A DNA stretch of 64,000 bases from Pseudomonas putida (GTDB taxonomy: Bacteria; Pseudomonadota; Gammaproteobacteria; Pseudomonadales; Pseudomonadaceae): NCBI RefSeq assembly GCF_001636055.1, contig NZ_CP011789.1:3658001-3722000 (forward strand). Reading direction: 5' to 3'. Of this stretch, positions 17,082 through 25,378 are shown piece after piece; the stretch's first letter is position 1, and each line of letters begins with the position of its first letter. The notes below the pieces were generated by a model. That model did not search any database and had not been told where the DNA came from. It saw only the letters and a program-made list of their open reading frames with translations. The position numbers and the translations under genes were made by a program.

Positions 17082-17611
17082 AACCGTCCGCCTTCCACCC
17101 CGTGGCCCGCCTGGTGCACTGGCTCATGGCGATACTGATCCTGGCGATGCTGTTCATCGGCGTGAGCATGGTCGGCGACCTGTCGCCACGTCACCCCTGG
17201 CTGGTGGAGCTGCACAAGGCTACGGGCCTGGCGCTGCTGGCACTGGTGGTGCTGCGCATCATCCTGCGCCTGACCCTGCCGCACCCGCCACTGCCCGCCG
17301 ACCTGCCACCGCTGCAGCGTTTCGCTGCCGGCGCCTCGCACCTGGCGCTGTACGGGCTGATGCTGGCCATGCCGTTGCTCGGCTGGGCGATGCTCTCGGC
17401 CGGCGGCTACCCACGGCCCTTGCAACTGCCAGCAATCATGCCTCACGACCTGCAGTTGTATGCCGTGCTGCGCCAAGCGCACGGCTGGGCGGGCTACCTG
17501 CTGTTCGTCACCATCCTGGCCCACCTCGGCGCAGCGCTGTTCCATGCACTCGTGCGTCGCGATGGCGTATTGCGTAGCATGTGGCCAGGGCCCTTGCGCC
17601 GCAGCGACTGA
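17078..17611 (+). CDS. Cytochrome b561-type di-haem membrane protein
   Basis: 177 aa with four transmembrane helices. Haem-ligating histidines are expected in HPVARLVHWLMA (helix 1), ELHKATGLALL (helix 2) and the QAHGWAGYLLFVTILAHLGAALFHAL region. This is the YceI/YodB-neighbour type of cytochrome b561 that shuttles electrons from quinol to periplasmic partners. It overlaps the catalase-related peroxidase gene by four bases, which suggests that the two form an electron-transfer pair at the membrane surface. Confidence 0.9.
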   Translation: MKPSAFHPVARLVHWLMAILILAMLFIGVSMVGDLSPRHPWLVELHKATGLALLALVVLRIILRLTLPHPPLPADLPPLQRFAAGASHLALYGLMLAMPLLGWAMLSAGGYPRPLQLPAIMPHDLQLYAVLRQAHGWAGYLLFVTILAHLGAALFHALVRRDGVLRSMWPGPLRRSD

Positions 17612-17655
17612 AAAACGCCTGCAGGCGGAATGGGGCCGATACCTTTCCGCCTGCC

Positions 17656-18879
17656 ATGGATGTTTCAATGACCACCGCGAAGGACACTGCATCTCCCACC
17701 CCGCCCCAAGCCCCCGCCCTGGACCTGCGCCCGCTGCTGCTGGTGAACATGGCCTGCACCATGTCGATGATGGCGTTCGTCGCCTTGATCGGCCCCATCG
17801 CCCGCCTGCTGGGGATGGCCACCTGGCAAGCCGGTGCGGCGGTCACCGTGGCAGGCGTGGTCTGGGTCATTCTTGCACGCCCATGGGGCCGGGCCGCCGA
17901 CCGTCTGGGCCGGCGACGCATCCTGCTGATGGGCAGTGCCGGCTTCACCGTCGCCTATTGGCTGCTGTGCCTGTTCATCGATGGCGCCTTGCGCTGGCTG
18001 CCGGGCGCGACCCTGGCCTTTCTCGGCCTGATGCTGACCCGCGGCCTGATCGGCGCCTTCTATGCCGCGCTGCCGGTGGGCGGCAATGCGCTGATCGCCG
18101 ACCATGTCGAGCCCGAGCGCCGCGCCCGCGCCATGGCCTTGCTCGGCGCAGCCAATGCCGTAGGGCTGGTGCTCGGCCCGGCACTGGCCGCGTTGCTGGC
18201 GCGCCATAGCCTGAGCGCCCCGTTCTTCATCATGTCGCTGCTGCCGGCCAGCGCATTCCTCGTGCTGCTGTTCAAGCTCAAGCCTCAGCCGCTGCCCCAC
18301 AACCATGCGCCAAGCCCTGTGCGCCTGGGTGACCCGCGCCTGCGCCGACCGTTGATCGTGGCCTTCAGCGCCATGCTCAGCGTGACCGTGTCGCAGATCA
18401 CCGTGGGCTTTTTCGCCCTCGATCGCTTGCAACTGAACAGTGCCGATGCCGCCCAGGCCGCAGGCATCGCCCTGACCGCCGTGGGCGTGGCGCTGATTGG
18501 CTCGCAGATTCTGCTGCGCCAGTTGGAGTGGCCACCGCTGAAGATGATCCGCGTGGGCGCCAGCATCAGCGCGCTGGGCTTTGCCGCCGGGGCCTTGGCC
18601 ACCACTGCTCCGGCATTGTGGGCGTGCTTCTTCGTCGCCGCTGCCGGCATGGGTTTCGTCTTCCCTGCCTTCTCGGCGCTGGCCGCCAATGCCATGCAAG
18701 CCAGCGAACAAGGGGCCACCGCGGGGTCGATCAGCGCTGCTCAAGGCATGGGAGCGGTGATCGGGCCGCTGGCCGGGACGCTGGTCTACGCCGTCGATCC
18801 GCGCCTGCCGTTCGTGGCCGTGGCCGTGCTGTTGCTGCTGGTCGGGCTGTGGCCTGCCCCCGCCGTCCAGCGCACCTGA
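17656..18879 (+). CDS. MFS efflux transporter
   Basis: 407 aa, about 12 hydrophobic segments. The MFS loop motif GRAADRLGRRRILL follows helix 2, and helix 5 carries GLVLGPALAALLA, similar to the antiporter motif C of drug exporters. Start ATG at 17656 is chosen after the cytochrome gene; a second ATG at 17668 is also possible, and neither has a strong ribosome site. It is probably a drug or metabolite exporter with unknown substrate. An XRE-cupin regulator gene follows on the same strand. Confidence 0.82.
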   Translation: MDVSMTTAKDTASPTPPQAPALDLRPLLLVNMACTMSMMAFVALIGPIARLLGMATWQAGAAVTVAGVVWVILARPWGRAADRLGRRRILLMGSAGFTVAYWLLCLFIDGALRWLPGATLAFLGLMLTRGLIGAFYAALPVGGNALIADHVEPERRARAMALLGAANAVGLVLGPALAALLARHSLSAPFFIMSLLPASAFLVLLFKLKPQPLPHNHAPSPVRLGDPRLRRPLIVAFSAMLSVTVSQITVGFFALDRLQLNSADAAQAAGIALTAVGVALIGSQILLRQLEWPPLKMIRVGASISALGFAAGALATTAPALWACFFVAAAGMGFVFPAFSALAANAMQASEQGATAGSISAAQGMGAVIGPLAGTLVYAVDPRLPFVAVAVLLLLVGLWPAPAVQRT

Positions 18880-18967
18880 CAAGCACAGCGCGTTGCCGGT
18901 CAGAGTGTGTTTTAATGCGCTGCCCATTATTTTTGACACCTCTGATCACTCACTACTCAAGGCGGCT

Positions 18968-19513
18968 ATGGACACGGGGACACGACTCAAACTGGTGCGT
19001 GAACGCAACAACCTCTCCCAGCGGGAGCTGGCCCGCCGCAGCGGCCTGACCAACTCGACGATTTCGCAGATCGAGCAGAACCGCGTCAGCCCCTCGGTCA
19101 GTTCCCTGAAAAAACTCCTCGAAGGCATCCCCATGAGCCTCGCCGAGTTCTTCAGCTTCGATGAACCTGCACGCGAAGAGCGCTACGTGTTCCGCGGCAG
19201 CGAGCAACCTGACCTGGGTCGCAACGGCCTGCGCATGCTGCTGGTCGGCGCCAGTGTCGAAGGCCGACAGATGCGCATGCTGCGCGAGCTCTACGCACCG
19301 GGTGCCGACTCGGGCGAGCCGATCGTGCATGCCGAAGGCGAGGAATGCGGGCTGGTCACCCGGGGGACGGTCGAGTTGTGGGTCGATGGCCAGGTCAGCG
19401 TGCTCAACTCGGGCGACGGCTACTACATCCCCACCACGCTGCCGCACAGCTTCAAGAACATCGGCCCGGACGAAGCAGAAATCATCAGTGCCAACACCCC
19501 GGCGAACTTCTGA
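18968..19513 (+). CDS. XRE-family regulator with C-terminal cupin (PuuR-like)
   Basis: 181 aa. The N-terminal helix-turn-helix (residues about 8-62: LKLVRERNNLSQRELARRSGLTN, STISQIEQNRVSPSVSSLKK) is followed by a cupin_2 domain (GLVTRGTVELWVDGQ, LNSGDGYYIPTTLPHSFKN). The layout and length match PuuR-type regulators, which sense small metabolites such as putrescine. Start ATG at 18968. The target is unknown; the preceding MFS gene and unlinked genes are both possible. Confidence 0.9.
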   Translation: MDTGTRLKLVRERNNLSQRELARRSGLTNSTISQIEQNRVSPSVSSLKKLLEGIPMSLAEFFSFDEPAREERYVFRGSEQPDLGRNGLRMLLVGASVEGRQMRMLRELYAPGADSGEPIVHAEGEECGLVTRGTVELWVDGQVSVLNSGDGYYIPTTLPHSFKNIGPDEAEIISANTPANF

Positions 19514-19519
19514 TCGTTC

Positions 19520-19807
19520 ATGTCCGCCCCCAACAGCCGTGAGATCTACCAGTGCCTGCGTGACGCCGCCCTCGGCGTCCAGGCGCTGGACGTGCACGAG
19601 CACCTGAGCGACGGGCGGGTCAGGGTACAGATCGGCCACTGGCAACTGATCCTGACCCTCGACGACGAAGGCCTCGCCCATTGCAGCGAATGCCGCGCCC
19701 CCGATGGCCGCGAGGCCGAGCGCGGCCACTGGCAGCGCTATGGCACCGACCCGGTCGAGCTGCTCAGCGTATGGGAACGCACGCAACTGGAGCGGCTGTT
19801 AGGTTAA
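19520..19807 (+). CDS. Small conserved Pseudomonas protein (DUF7693-like)
   Basis: 95 aa, no signal peptide. The central GHWQLILTLDDEGLAHCSECRAPDGR resembles a pseudomonad family I recall as DUF7693; the CSEC pair may bind metal. It starts six bases after the regulator stop and is probably co-transcribed with it. Its last nine bases overlap the convergent isomerase gene. The function is unknown. Confidence 0.65.
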   Translation: MSAPNSREIYQCLRDAALGVQALDVHEHLSDGRVRVQIGHWQLILTLDDEGLAHCSECRAPDGREAERGHWQRYGTDPVELLSVWERTQLERLLG

Positions 19808-20389
19808 TGCTTCTTCGATGAAGTCCAAGCGGTCCTGACCGAAGAACATCTGCCCGCCGACAAAACAGATCGGCGCGCCGAACACGCCCCGCTCGACCGC
19901 CTCCTGGGTCACCTGCTTGAGCCGCTCCTTGACCTCGACGTCGGCCGCCAGGGCACGAAACGCCTCGGGGTCCATGCCTGCTTCGCGCAGCGTCGCATCG
20001 AGCACCTCAGGTTCCGACAGATTGCGCTGTTGCACCCACAGCCCGTCGAACAACGCCTTGAGCAAGGGTTCGAGGCGCTCGGGCGAACGCATCTGCGTGC
20101 CGAGCACGCCCCGCATCAGGTTCAGGGTATTGATCGGAAACCCGGGCGGGAGGCTGAACGGCACGCCATAACGGGCAGCGAAGCGTTTCAGGTCACCGAT
20201 CATGTAGCGCCCCTTGGCCGGTATCGTCGCCGGCGAGGCATTGCCGGTGGCCTGGAACACGCCGCCCAGCAGCATTGGCCGCAGCGCCAGGGTGGCGCCT
20301 CGGCGGGCACACAGGGCGGGCAACTGGGTCCAGGCCAGGTAGCTGGCCGGACTGCCCAGATCAAAGTAGAACTCGACGCACTTGCTCAT
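19799..20389 (-). CDS. 2-hydroxychromene-2-carboxylate isomerase family (DsbA/GST-kappa fold)
   Basis: 196 aa; start MSKCVEFYFDLGSPASYLAW at 20389 with AAGGAG upstream. The FDLGSPASYLA motif with an active-site serine in place of the thioredoxin CxxC, and the C-terminal GVFGAPICFVGGQMFFGQDRLDFIEEAL, are typical of NahD-like isomerases and GST-kappa. It probably needs glutathione. It follows an SDR gene (40-base gap) and shares its likely TetR control, suggesting a small detoxification or aromatic-modification operon. Confidence 0.88.
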   Translation of the reverse strand: MSKCVEFYFDLGSPASYLAWTQLPALCARRGATLALRPMLLGGVFQATGNASPATIPAKGRYMIGDLKRFAARYGVPFSLPPGFPINTLNLMRGVLGTQMRSPERLEPLLKALFDGLWVQQRNLSEPEVLDATLREAGMDPEAFRALAADVEVKERLKQVTQEAVERGVFGAPICFVGGQMFFGQDRLDFIEEALT

Positions 20390-20429
20390 GCAGCACTCCT
20401 TGTGGCGGAAGGTGGTTGGGCACAGCGGA

Positions 20430-21161
20430 TCACCAGCGTTCGATCCAGGGGCGCAAGTCAAGTTCGAACGTCCAGGCGTCCCGGGGCTGGGTGTGCAGGT
20501 ACCAGTAGCTGTCGGCGATATGCGCCGGGTCAAGGATGCCATCCTGGTCCTTCAGGGCGTAGCGCTCAGGGAAGGTATCGCGAATGAACGCCGTGTCGAT
20601 GGCGCCGTCGACCACCACGTGCGCCACGTGGATGTTTCGCGGCCCCAGCTCGCGCGCCATGCTCTGGGCCAGGGCGCGCAAGGCGTGCTTGGCACCGGCG
20701 AAGGCAGCAAAACCGGCGGCGCCGCGGGTGCCGGCCGTGGCGCCGGTGAAGATCAGGGTGCCGCGTTCGCGGGTGACCATGCGCCGCGCCACTGCCTGAG
20801 AAGTGAGAAAGCCGGCGAAGCAGGCCATTTCCCAGATCTTGAAGTATTTGCGCGGCGTTTCGTCGAGGATGCTGCAGGGCACGTTGGCGCCGATGTTGAA
20901 CACGAAGGCCTCGATCGGGGCGATATCACGCTCGATGGTTTCGATCAGCTCGGCCACCGCCTCTTCCTTGCGTGCATCGGAGCCGAAACCGTAGGCCTGA
21001 CCGCCAGCCGCACGGATCTCGTCCACCAGTGGTTGCAGCTTGTCAGCGTCGCGACGGGTCACACAGGCGATATAACCTTCGCGGGCAAAACGCTTGGCGA
21101 TCTCGCCGCCGGTGGCATCACCCGCCCCTATCACCAGGACCGCTTTTCGTTGTTCTGTCAT
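20430..21161 (-). CDS. SDR-family oxidoreductase
   Basis: 243 aa; start MTEQRKAVLVIGAGDATGG at 21161 with GGAGGTG five bases upstream, preferred over an ATG 12 bases earlier that would lie on that site. The Rossmann glycine motif is GAGDATGG. The catalytic region differs from the canonical SDR: the NNAG-equivalent reads NIGAN, Ser lies near FTGATAGTRG, and FAAFAGAKHALRA has the Lys but Phe where YxxxK Tyr is usual. It is the first gene of an operon with the isomerase, divergent from a TetR gene. Confidence 0.85.
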   Translation of the reverse strand: MTEQRKAVLVIGAGDATGGEIAKRFAREGYIACVTRRDADKLQPLVDEIRAAGGQAYGFGSDARKEEAVAELIETIERDIAPIEAFVFNIGANVPCSILDETPRKYFKIWEMACFAGFLTSQAVARRMVTRERGTLIFTGATAGTRGAAGFAAFAGAKHALRALAQSMARELGPRNIHVAHVVVDGAIDTAFIRDTFPERYALKDQDGILDPAHIADSYWYLHTQPRDAWTFELDLRPWIERW

Positions 21162-21180
21162 CGGCACCTCCATTGATGAA

Positions 21181-21201
21181 CGATCATTTAGTAAACGAAC
21201 G
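21181..21201. promoter_or_regulatory. Candidate TetR operator
   Basis: CGATCATTTA-G-TAAACGAACG is an inverted repeat of two 10-base arms around one base with eight of ten positions paired. It lies between the divergent SDR (start 21161) and TetR (start 21250) genes and just upstream of a -10-like TATGAT (21208-21213) that reads toward the TetR gene. This is the expected place for autoregulation and control of the SDR operon. Confidence 0.5.
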
Positions 21202-21249
21202 CTATGCTATGATCGCTGCACCGTCAAGCCAGCACACCGAGGGTCACGG

Positions 21250-21810
21250 ATGCGCTACTCCACCGATCACAAGCAACAGACTCGCGAGAAGCTGCTGGCC
21301 AGCAGCGGCGTCCTGGCCAAGCGTGGTGGTTTCGCCAGTACCGGCGTCGCCGAGTTGATGAAGGCCATCGGCCTTACCGGTGGCGCCTTCTACAATCACT
21401 TCCCGTCCAAGGATGACCTGTTCAGCGAGGTGGTGCGACGCGAGCTGTGCAATAGCCCGTTCGCTCGCCTGGCCAGCCAGGGCGCCGACCGCGAACGTCT
21501 GCGCCGCTGCCTGAAGCAGTACTTGAGCCTGGCCCACCTGCACAATCCCGAAGGTGGCTGCCCGCTGCCGCCGCTGGGGGTCGAGATCGCTCGCGCCGAG
21601 CGACCGGTCCGTGAGCAGGCCGAACACTGGCTGCTCGAACTGCAGGCCGCGTGGAGTGAAACGCTTGGGGACGAGCGCAGGGCCTGGGCCTTGATCAGCC
21701 AGTGCGTCGGTGCTCTGGTGGTCGGGCGTATGTTGGCCAGCGAGGAAGTACAGCAGCAAGTGCTGGACGCCAGCCGCGACGTGGTCGAGCAGGCGCTGGA
21801 GGAGGATTGA
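21250..21810 (+). CDS. TetR-family repressor
   Basis: 186 aa; start MRYSTDHKQQTREKLLASSG. The N-terminal HTH is KRGGFASTGVAELMKAIGLTGGAFYNHFPSKDDLFSEVV. The ligand domain carries the TetR_C C-terminal type with a cysteine (NPEGGCPLPPLGVEIAR), as in NemR/AcuR relatives where a cysteine can sense electrophiles or aldehydes. Redox or electrophile sensing is inferred. It probably represses the divergent SDR-isomerase operon through the inverted repeat at 21181. Confidence 0.9.
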   Translation: MRYSTDHKQQTREKLLASSGVLAKRGGFASTGVAELMKAIGLTGGAFYNHFPSKDDLFSEVVRRELCNSPFARLASQGADRERLRRCLKQYLSLAHLHNPEGGCPLPPLGVEIARAERPVREQAEHWLLELQAAWSETLGDERRAWALISQCVGALVVGRMLASEEVQQQVLDASRDVVEQALEED

Positions 21811-21813
21811 AAG

Positions 21814-21849
21814 CCGGGGCAGACCGTAGAGGCCTGCCCCGGTTTTTTT
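21814..21849. terminator. Strong intrinsic terminator
   Basis: CCGGGGCAG (21814-21822) pairs perfectly with CTGCCCCGG (21834-21842), followed by seven Ts (21843-21849). It ends the TetR transcript; the convergent nitroreductase gene stops at 21849, so the site may serve both directions. Confidence 0.85.
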
Positions 21850-22499
21850 CAGAGGAAGGTGAACACCGTCTCGGCCGGCAGCCGCGACTTGCTCAGGCCG
21901 GCATTGAAGTCATCTTCGCTGCGGTACCCCAGGCTCAGCAGCACGACACTGGTGAAGCCACGCTCGCGCAGGCCCAGCTCGGCGTCCAGCGCCTTGCTGT
22001 CGAAGCCCTCGATCGGGGTCGCATCGAGCCCGTGGGCGGCAGCGCCCAGCAAAGCGGTGCCCAGGGCCAGGTAAGTCTGCTTTTCCATCCAGTGCTGCGC
22101 ATCCTTGAGGTCGTAGCGGTGCAGGTTCACATAGCCACGGCGCGTCGTGTCCTGGACGGCACGGGCCTGATCATCGCGAAAACGGCCGTCGGCCGCTTCC
22201 TGGTCAAGCACGGCGTGCAGGTGCGCCTCGGTCATTTCGGTGCGGGTGGCGAACACGATCACGTGCGAGGCGTTGAGAATCTTGGGTGTGTTGTAGGCGA
22301 AGGCTTCGGTGGCCTTGGCCAGGCGTGCCTTGCCTTCGGCGCTGTCGGCGACGATGAAGTGCCAAGGCTGCGAGTTGACCGAGGACGGGCTATGACGCAA
22401 TTGCTCGAGCAGTGCATCGACGGTGGCCTGCGGGATCTTGCGGCTGGCGTCGTAGGCCTTGGTGGTGTAGCGGCGCTTGGCCAGGGTGACGGTATCCAT
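21849..22499 (-). CDS. nfsB: Oxygen-insensitive NAD(P)H nitroreductase (NfsB-like)
   Basis: 216 aa, the same size as E. coli NfsB (217 aa). FMN-binding motifs RRYTTKAYD near the N-terminus, LRHSPSSVNSQPWHFIVA, and LGAAAHGLDATPIEGFD fit the NfsB/dihydropteridine reductase group. It reduces nitroaromatics and quinones by two electrons. Start ATG at 22499. It is divergent from a LysR gene, and a perfect palindrome in the gap suggests LysR control, probably in response to redox-active compounds. Confidence 0.87.
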   Translation of the reverse strand: MDTVTLAKRRYTTKAYDASRKIPQATVDALLEQLRHSPSSVNSQPWHFIVADSAEGKARLAKATEAFAYNTPKILNASHVIVFATRTEMTEAHLHAVLDQEAADGRFRDDQARAVQDTTRRGYVNLHRYDLKDAQHWMEKQTYLALGTALLGAAAHGLDATPIEGFDSKALDAELGLRERGFTSVVLLSLGYRSEDDFNAGLSKSRLPAETVFTFL

Positions 22500-22540
22500 C
22501 GGAACTGCTCCTGTCAGGGAAGGTGATGGCGCGTATCTTA

Positions 22541-22558
22541 TCTTTCCCACAGGAAAGA
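22541..22558. promoter_or_regulatory. Perfect palindrome, likely LysR binding site
   Basis: TCTTTCC-CACA-GGAAAGA is a perfect 7-4-7 inverted repeat in the 102-base gap between the divergent nitroreductase and LysR genes, 42 bases before either start. This is the usual position for a LysR recognition site. Confidence 0.6.
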
Positions 22559-22601
22559 AAAACCAGCACAATGCAGCAACACTTTCATTCCAGGAGTGAA
22601 A

Positions 22602-23498
22602 ATGCTGCGCCTTGACGATCTACAACTGTTCATTCGCTCCAGCGCCTTGGGCAGCTTCACCGCCGCCGCCCTGGAGGCCGACCTGCTACCGGGCCAGGTC
22701 GCAGCAGCGATCAAGCGCCTGGAGCGAGAGCTGGACGTGCGTCTGTTTGCCCGCACCACCCGTAGCCTGCGCCTGACCGCCGAGGGTGAACTGTACCTGC
22801 CCACCGCCCACAGCGTGCTGGAGACCCTGCGTCACGGGCGCGAGAGCCTGCATGGCGACCACAGTGAACTGCGCGGTGTACTGCAGGTGTCGGCGCCTTC
22901 GGATGTCGGACGCAACCTGGTGCTGCCCTGGCTCACCGAGTTTCGCCGCGAACACTCGGGCTTGAGCCTGCGCTTCTTTCTCTCCGACGAACTCGCCGAC
23001 CTGTACCGCGACCCGGTGGATGTCGGCATCCGCTATGGCATCGACGACGCTGCCAACTACATCTCGCTGCCACTGGCGCCGTGGAACCGCAGGGTACTGG
23101 TCGCCGCCCCCGCCTACCTCGCCCGCCGCGGCCGCCCGCACACCCCGCAAGACCTGCAACAGCACGATTGCCTGCTGTACCTGCAGCAGTCGCGGGTCTT
23201 CGACCGCTGGCAACTGGGTGAGCAGACGGTGCAGGTCAGCGGGCCGCTGTTCTGCGATGACGCCGATGTGGTACGGCGCTGGGCACTGGCCGGCGAAGGC
23301 ATCGCCTTCAAGTCATGGCTGGACGTGCACGCCAATGTCGCGGCCGGCGAACTCGAGGTGCTGATGCCGGATTTCCCCGGCGACCTGCGCCCCCTGATCC
23401 TGGTGTGCCCGCACCGCAAGCAGCTGTCGCCGGCGGTGGCGCGCTTGCATCAGTGGTTGCAGGGCAAGTTTGGGCAGTTGCAGCCCGACCCTGGTTAG
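22602..23498 (+). CDS. LysR-family regulator
   Basis: 298 aa; start MLRLDDLQLF at 22602, five bases after AGGAG. N-terminal winged HTH (LFIRSSALGSFTAAALEADLLPGQVAAAIKRLERELDVRLF) and a LysR substrate-binding domain from about residue 90. It resembles the large DNA-binding-dominant group that controls adjacent quinone or nitroreductase genes. It probably regulates the divergent nfsB-like gene through the palindrome in the shared gap. It ends four bases inside the convergent membrane-protein gene. Confidence 0.9.
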   Translation: MLRLDDLQLFIRSSALGSFTAAALEADLLPGQVAAAIKRLERELDVRLFARTTRSLRLTAEGELYLPTAHSVLETLRHGRESLHGDHSELRGVLQVSAPSDVGRNLVLPWLTEFRREHSGLSLRFFLSDELADLYRDPVDVGIRYGIDDAANYISLPLAPWNRRVLVAAPAYLARRGRPHTPQDLQQHDCLLYLQQSRVFDRWQLGEQTVQVSGPLFCDDADVVRRWALAGEGIAFKSWLDVHANVAAGELEVLMPDFPGDLRPLILVCPHRKQLSPAVARLHQWLQGKFGQLQPDPG

Positions 23499-24364
23499 TG
23501 CGCTTTGCAGGAAGACTCGGCCCTCTCGTTGGCATCCTTGCCAAGCATCAGCACGTTGCCATAGATGGCGCACAACCAGCCACCCCGCTCGTGCACCTGC
23601 TGTCGAGCGGTGTCCACCACCGCGAACATCTTGCCCACGGTCACGGTTGGAATGACATAGGCGGGAATCAGCAGCGCCAGCGTCAGCACCAAACGCACCT
23701 TCCAATTGGCGTTGGCGCTATGCACGCGCATGACGAAATAACACTGGGCATCGTCAATGACACGGCCTTGGGCGAGCACTTCCAGAACATGCTCGTCCTG
23801 GCTCGTGAAGGGCGCCGCACCAGGAGCCTCGCTCGCCGTTTGCCTGGCGCGCAAGCCCTCCAAGATCTTGCCGGCATCGCCACGGAGTACCCTGGCACTG
23901 CCTTCACGCCTGATCAGGTCTTCAAAGGTCGGATACCGATACGCGACGGGTGCGCACAGGTGATACAGCACGGAAAAAACCAGCAGGCTCAAACCGCTCA
24001 GCCAATACATGAACAAGCTGAAGGGCATTTGCTTGATATATCCCGCCAGCTTGAACCCTTCGACCGCCAGAGGCACGACGCTCAGGGCCACAGTCACCAG
24101 AAGCATGAGTTTGCTGGAGGCGATCAGCGACATGATTTTCCAGTCATGGGCAAACCCCACCGTCGGCGCTCGGAAGGATAGAGCTCCGCTCGCCAGGGAG
24201 CACAAGCCGACGAACACCAGGTAGACGAACAACAGCGAGGTGCTCGTAGCGCCCATGTTCTGGACCAAGGGAATCAGTACCAAGATCGCTACCACTTGAG
24301 CGATCACCGCAGCGACGATCGTGACCAGCAACGCGCGCAGCCAATTTCCGGATGTCTTTTTCAT
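23495..24364 (-). CDS. Orphan polytopic membrane protein
   Basis: 289 aa; start MKKTSGNWLRALLV at 24364. About five hydrophobic segments are visible: residues about 9-33, 40-60, 85-110, 115-140 and a segment near 225 (LVLTLALLIPAYVIPTVTVG). A soluble stretch of about 85 residues lies between the fourth and fifth. No family is recognised. Codon and base use looks less GC-biased than the neighbours, and no ribosome site stands out, so recent acquisition is possible. It is flanked by LysR and AraC genes with no obvious functional link. Confidence 0.6.
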   Translation of the reverse strand: MKKTSGNWLRALLVTIVAAVIAQVVAILVLIPLVQNMGATSTSLLFVYLVFVGLCSLASGALSFRAPTVGFAHDWKIMSLIASSKLMLLVTVALSVVPLAVEGFKLAGYIKQMPFSLFMYWLSGLSLLVFSVLYHLCAPVAYRYPTFEDLIRREGSARVLRGDAGKILEGLRARQTASEAPGAAPFTSQDEHVLEVLAQGRVIDDAQCYFVMRVHSANANWKVRLVLTLALLIPAYVIPTVTVGKMFAVVDTARQQVHERGGWLCAIYGNVLMLGKDANERAESSCKAH

Positions 24365-24499
24365 CAGATCAACAGCTTCCTGCAAAAACGCCCAGTATAC
24401 CGGCTCAATGCCATTACCCAGGCCATCCCATGCACATCCGTTCTAAAATCCGAAGCGCTTTTAGGCTAAGGTGAAGACTCCCTTCCGCAGGCCCCGCCC

Positions 24500-25330
24500 A
24501 TGCCCAACTGGATCGACCTCAAGCAAGACGCCGACACCGGCATCGAGTCGGTCCGCGCGCATTTCGTCGGCCATGCCTACGACCCGCACTGGCACGACAG
24601 CTTCCTGGTCGGGGTCACCGAACAGGGTGTGCAGCAGTTCAATTGCCGCCGGGTTCGGCACCAGAGCACGCCGGGCCAGGTGTTCCTGCTGGAACCCGGT
24701 GACCTTCACGATGGCGACGCTCCCACGCGCGAAGGCTTCACCTACTCCACGCTGTACCTGGACTCGAAGTGGCTGGAAAACGAACTGCATGCGCTGTTCG
24801 AACAGGCCCCGGCAGGCTGCCTGCCGGCCTTCGCCGACACCCTGTGCGCCGACCCGCGACTGGCGGGCACCACCTTGCGCGCCTTCCAGGTCATGCACGG
24901 CGGCGAACTAAGAATCGTGCGCCAGACCGCCATGGACGACCTGCTGGCCTGCCTGACCCGGCACCTGCACTGGCGCAAGCGCCTCGACCCCGATCCACGC
25001 CTGCCGCTGTGCGCCCAGCGAGCGCGCGACTACCTGCACGCCCATATCGACCAGGACATCGGCCTGAACGAAGTAGCGCAGGCCTGCGGCGTCGATCGCT
25101 TTCGCCTGACCCGCGCCTTCAAGGCCGCCTTCGGCCTGGCCCCACACGCCTACCTGATCCAGTTGCGCCTGGCCCGCGCCCGGCGCCTGCTGGCTCGCGG
25201 CGACACACCCAGCGAAGTGGCCATGGCCTTGGGCTTTGCCGACCAGAGCCACCTGGGGCGCTGGTTCCGTCGTGCCTACCGGCTGACACCGGCCGACTAC
25301 CGCCGACGCTGCTCAAAGCTTCCAGACTGA
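24500..25330 (+). CDS. AraC-family regulator (cupin N-terminus)
   Basis: 276 aa. The N-terminal sensor has the HWHDSFLVGVTEQGVQQF and GQVFLLEPGDLHDGD segments of the AraC_binding cupin. The C-terminal DNA-binding part has two HTH units (DIGLNEVAQACGVDRFRLTRAFK and PSEVAMALGFADQSHLGRWFRRAYRLTPADYRR). It precedes a LysE-type exporter by 48 bases on the same strand. This is a common pairing in which the regulator controls export of an amino acid or related metabolite. Confidence 0.9.
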   Translation: MPNWIDLKQDADTGIESVRAHFVGHAYDPHWHDSFLVGVTEQGVQQFNCRRVRHQSTPGQVFLLEPGDLHDGDAPTREGFTYSTLYLDSKWLENELHALFEQAPAGCLPAFADTLCADPRLAGTTLRAFQVMHGGELRIVRQTAMDDLLACLTRHLHWRKRLDPDPRLPLCAQRARDYLHAHIDQDIGLNEVAQACGVDRFRLTRAFKAAFGLAPHAYLIQLRLARARRLLARGDTPSEVAMALGFADQSHLGRWFRRAYRLTPADYRRRCSKLPD

Positions 25331-25378
25331 ACCGCCCCCACGCCTGACCATGGTGTTCCGAACCACAGGAGCCTCACC

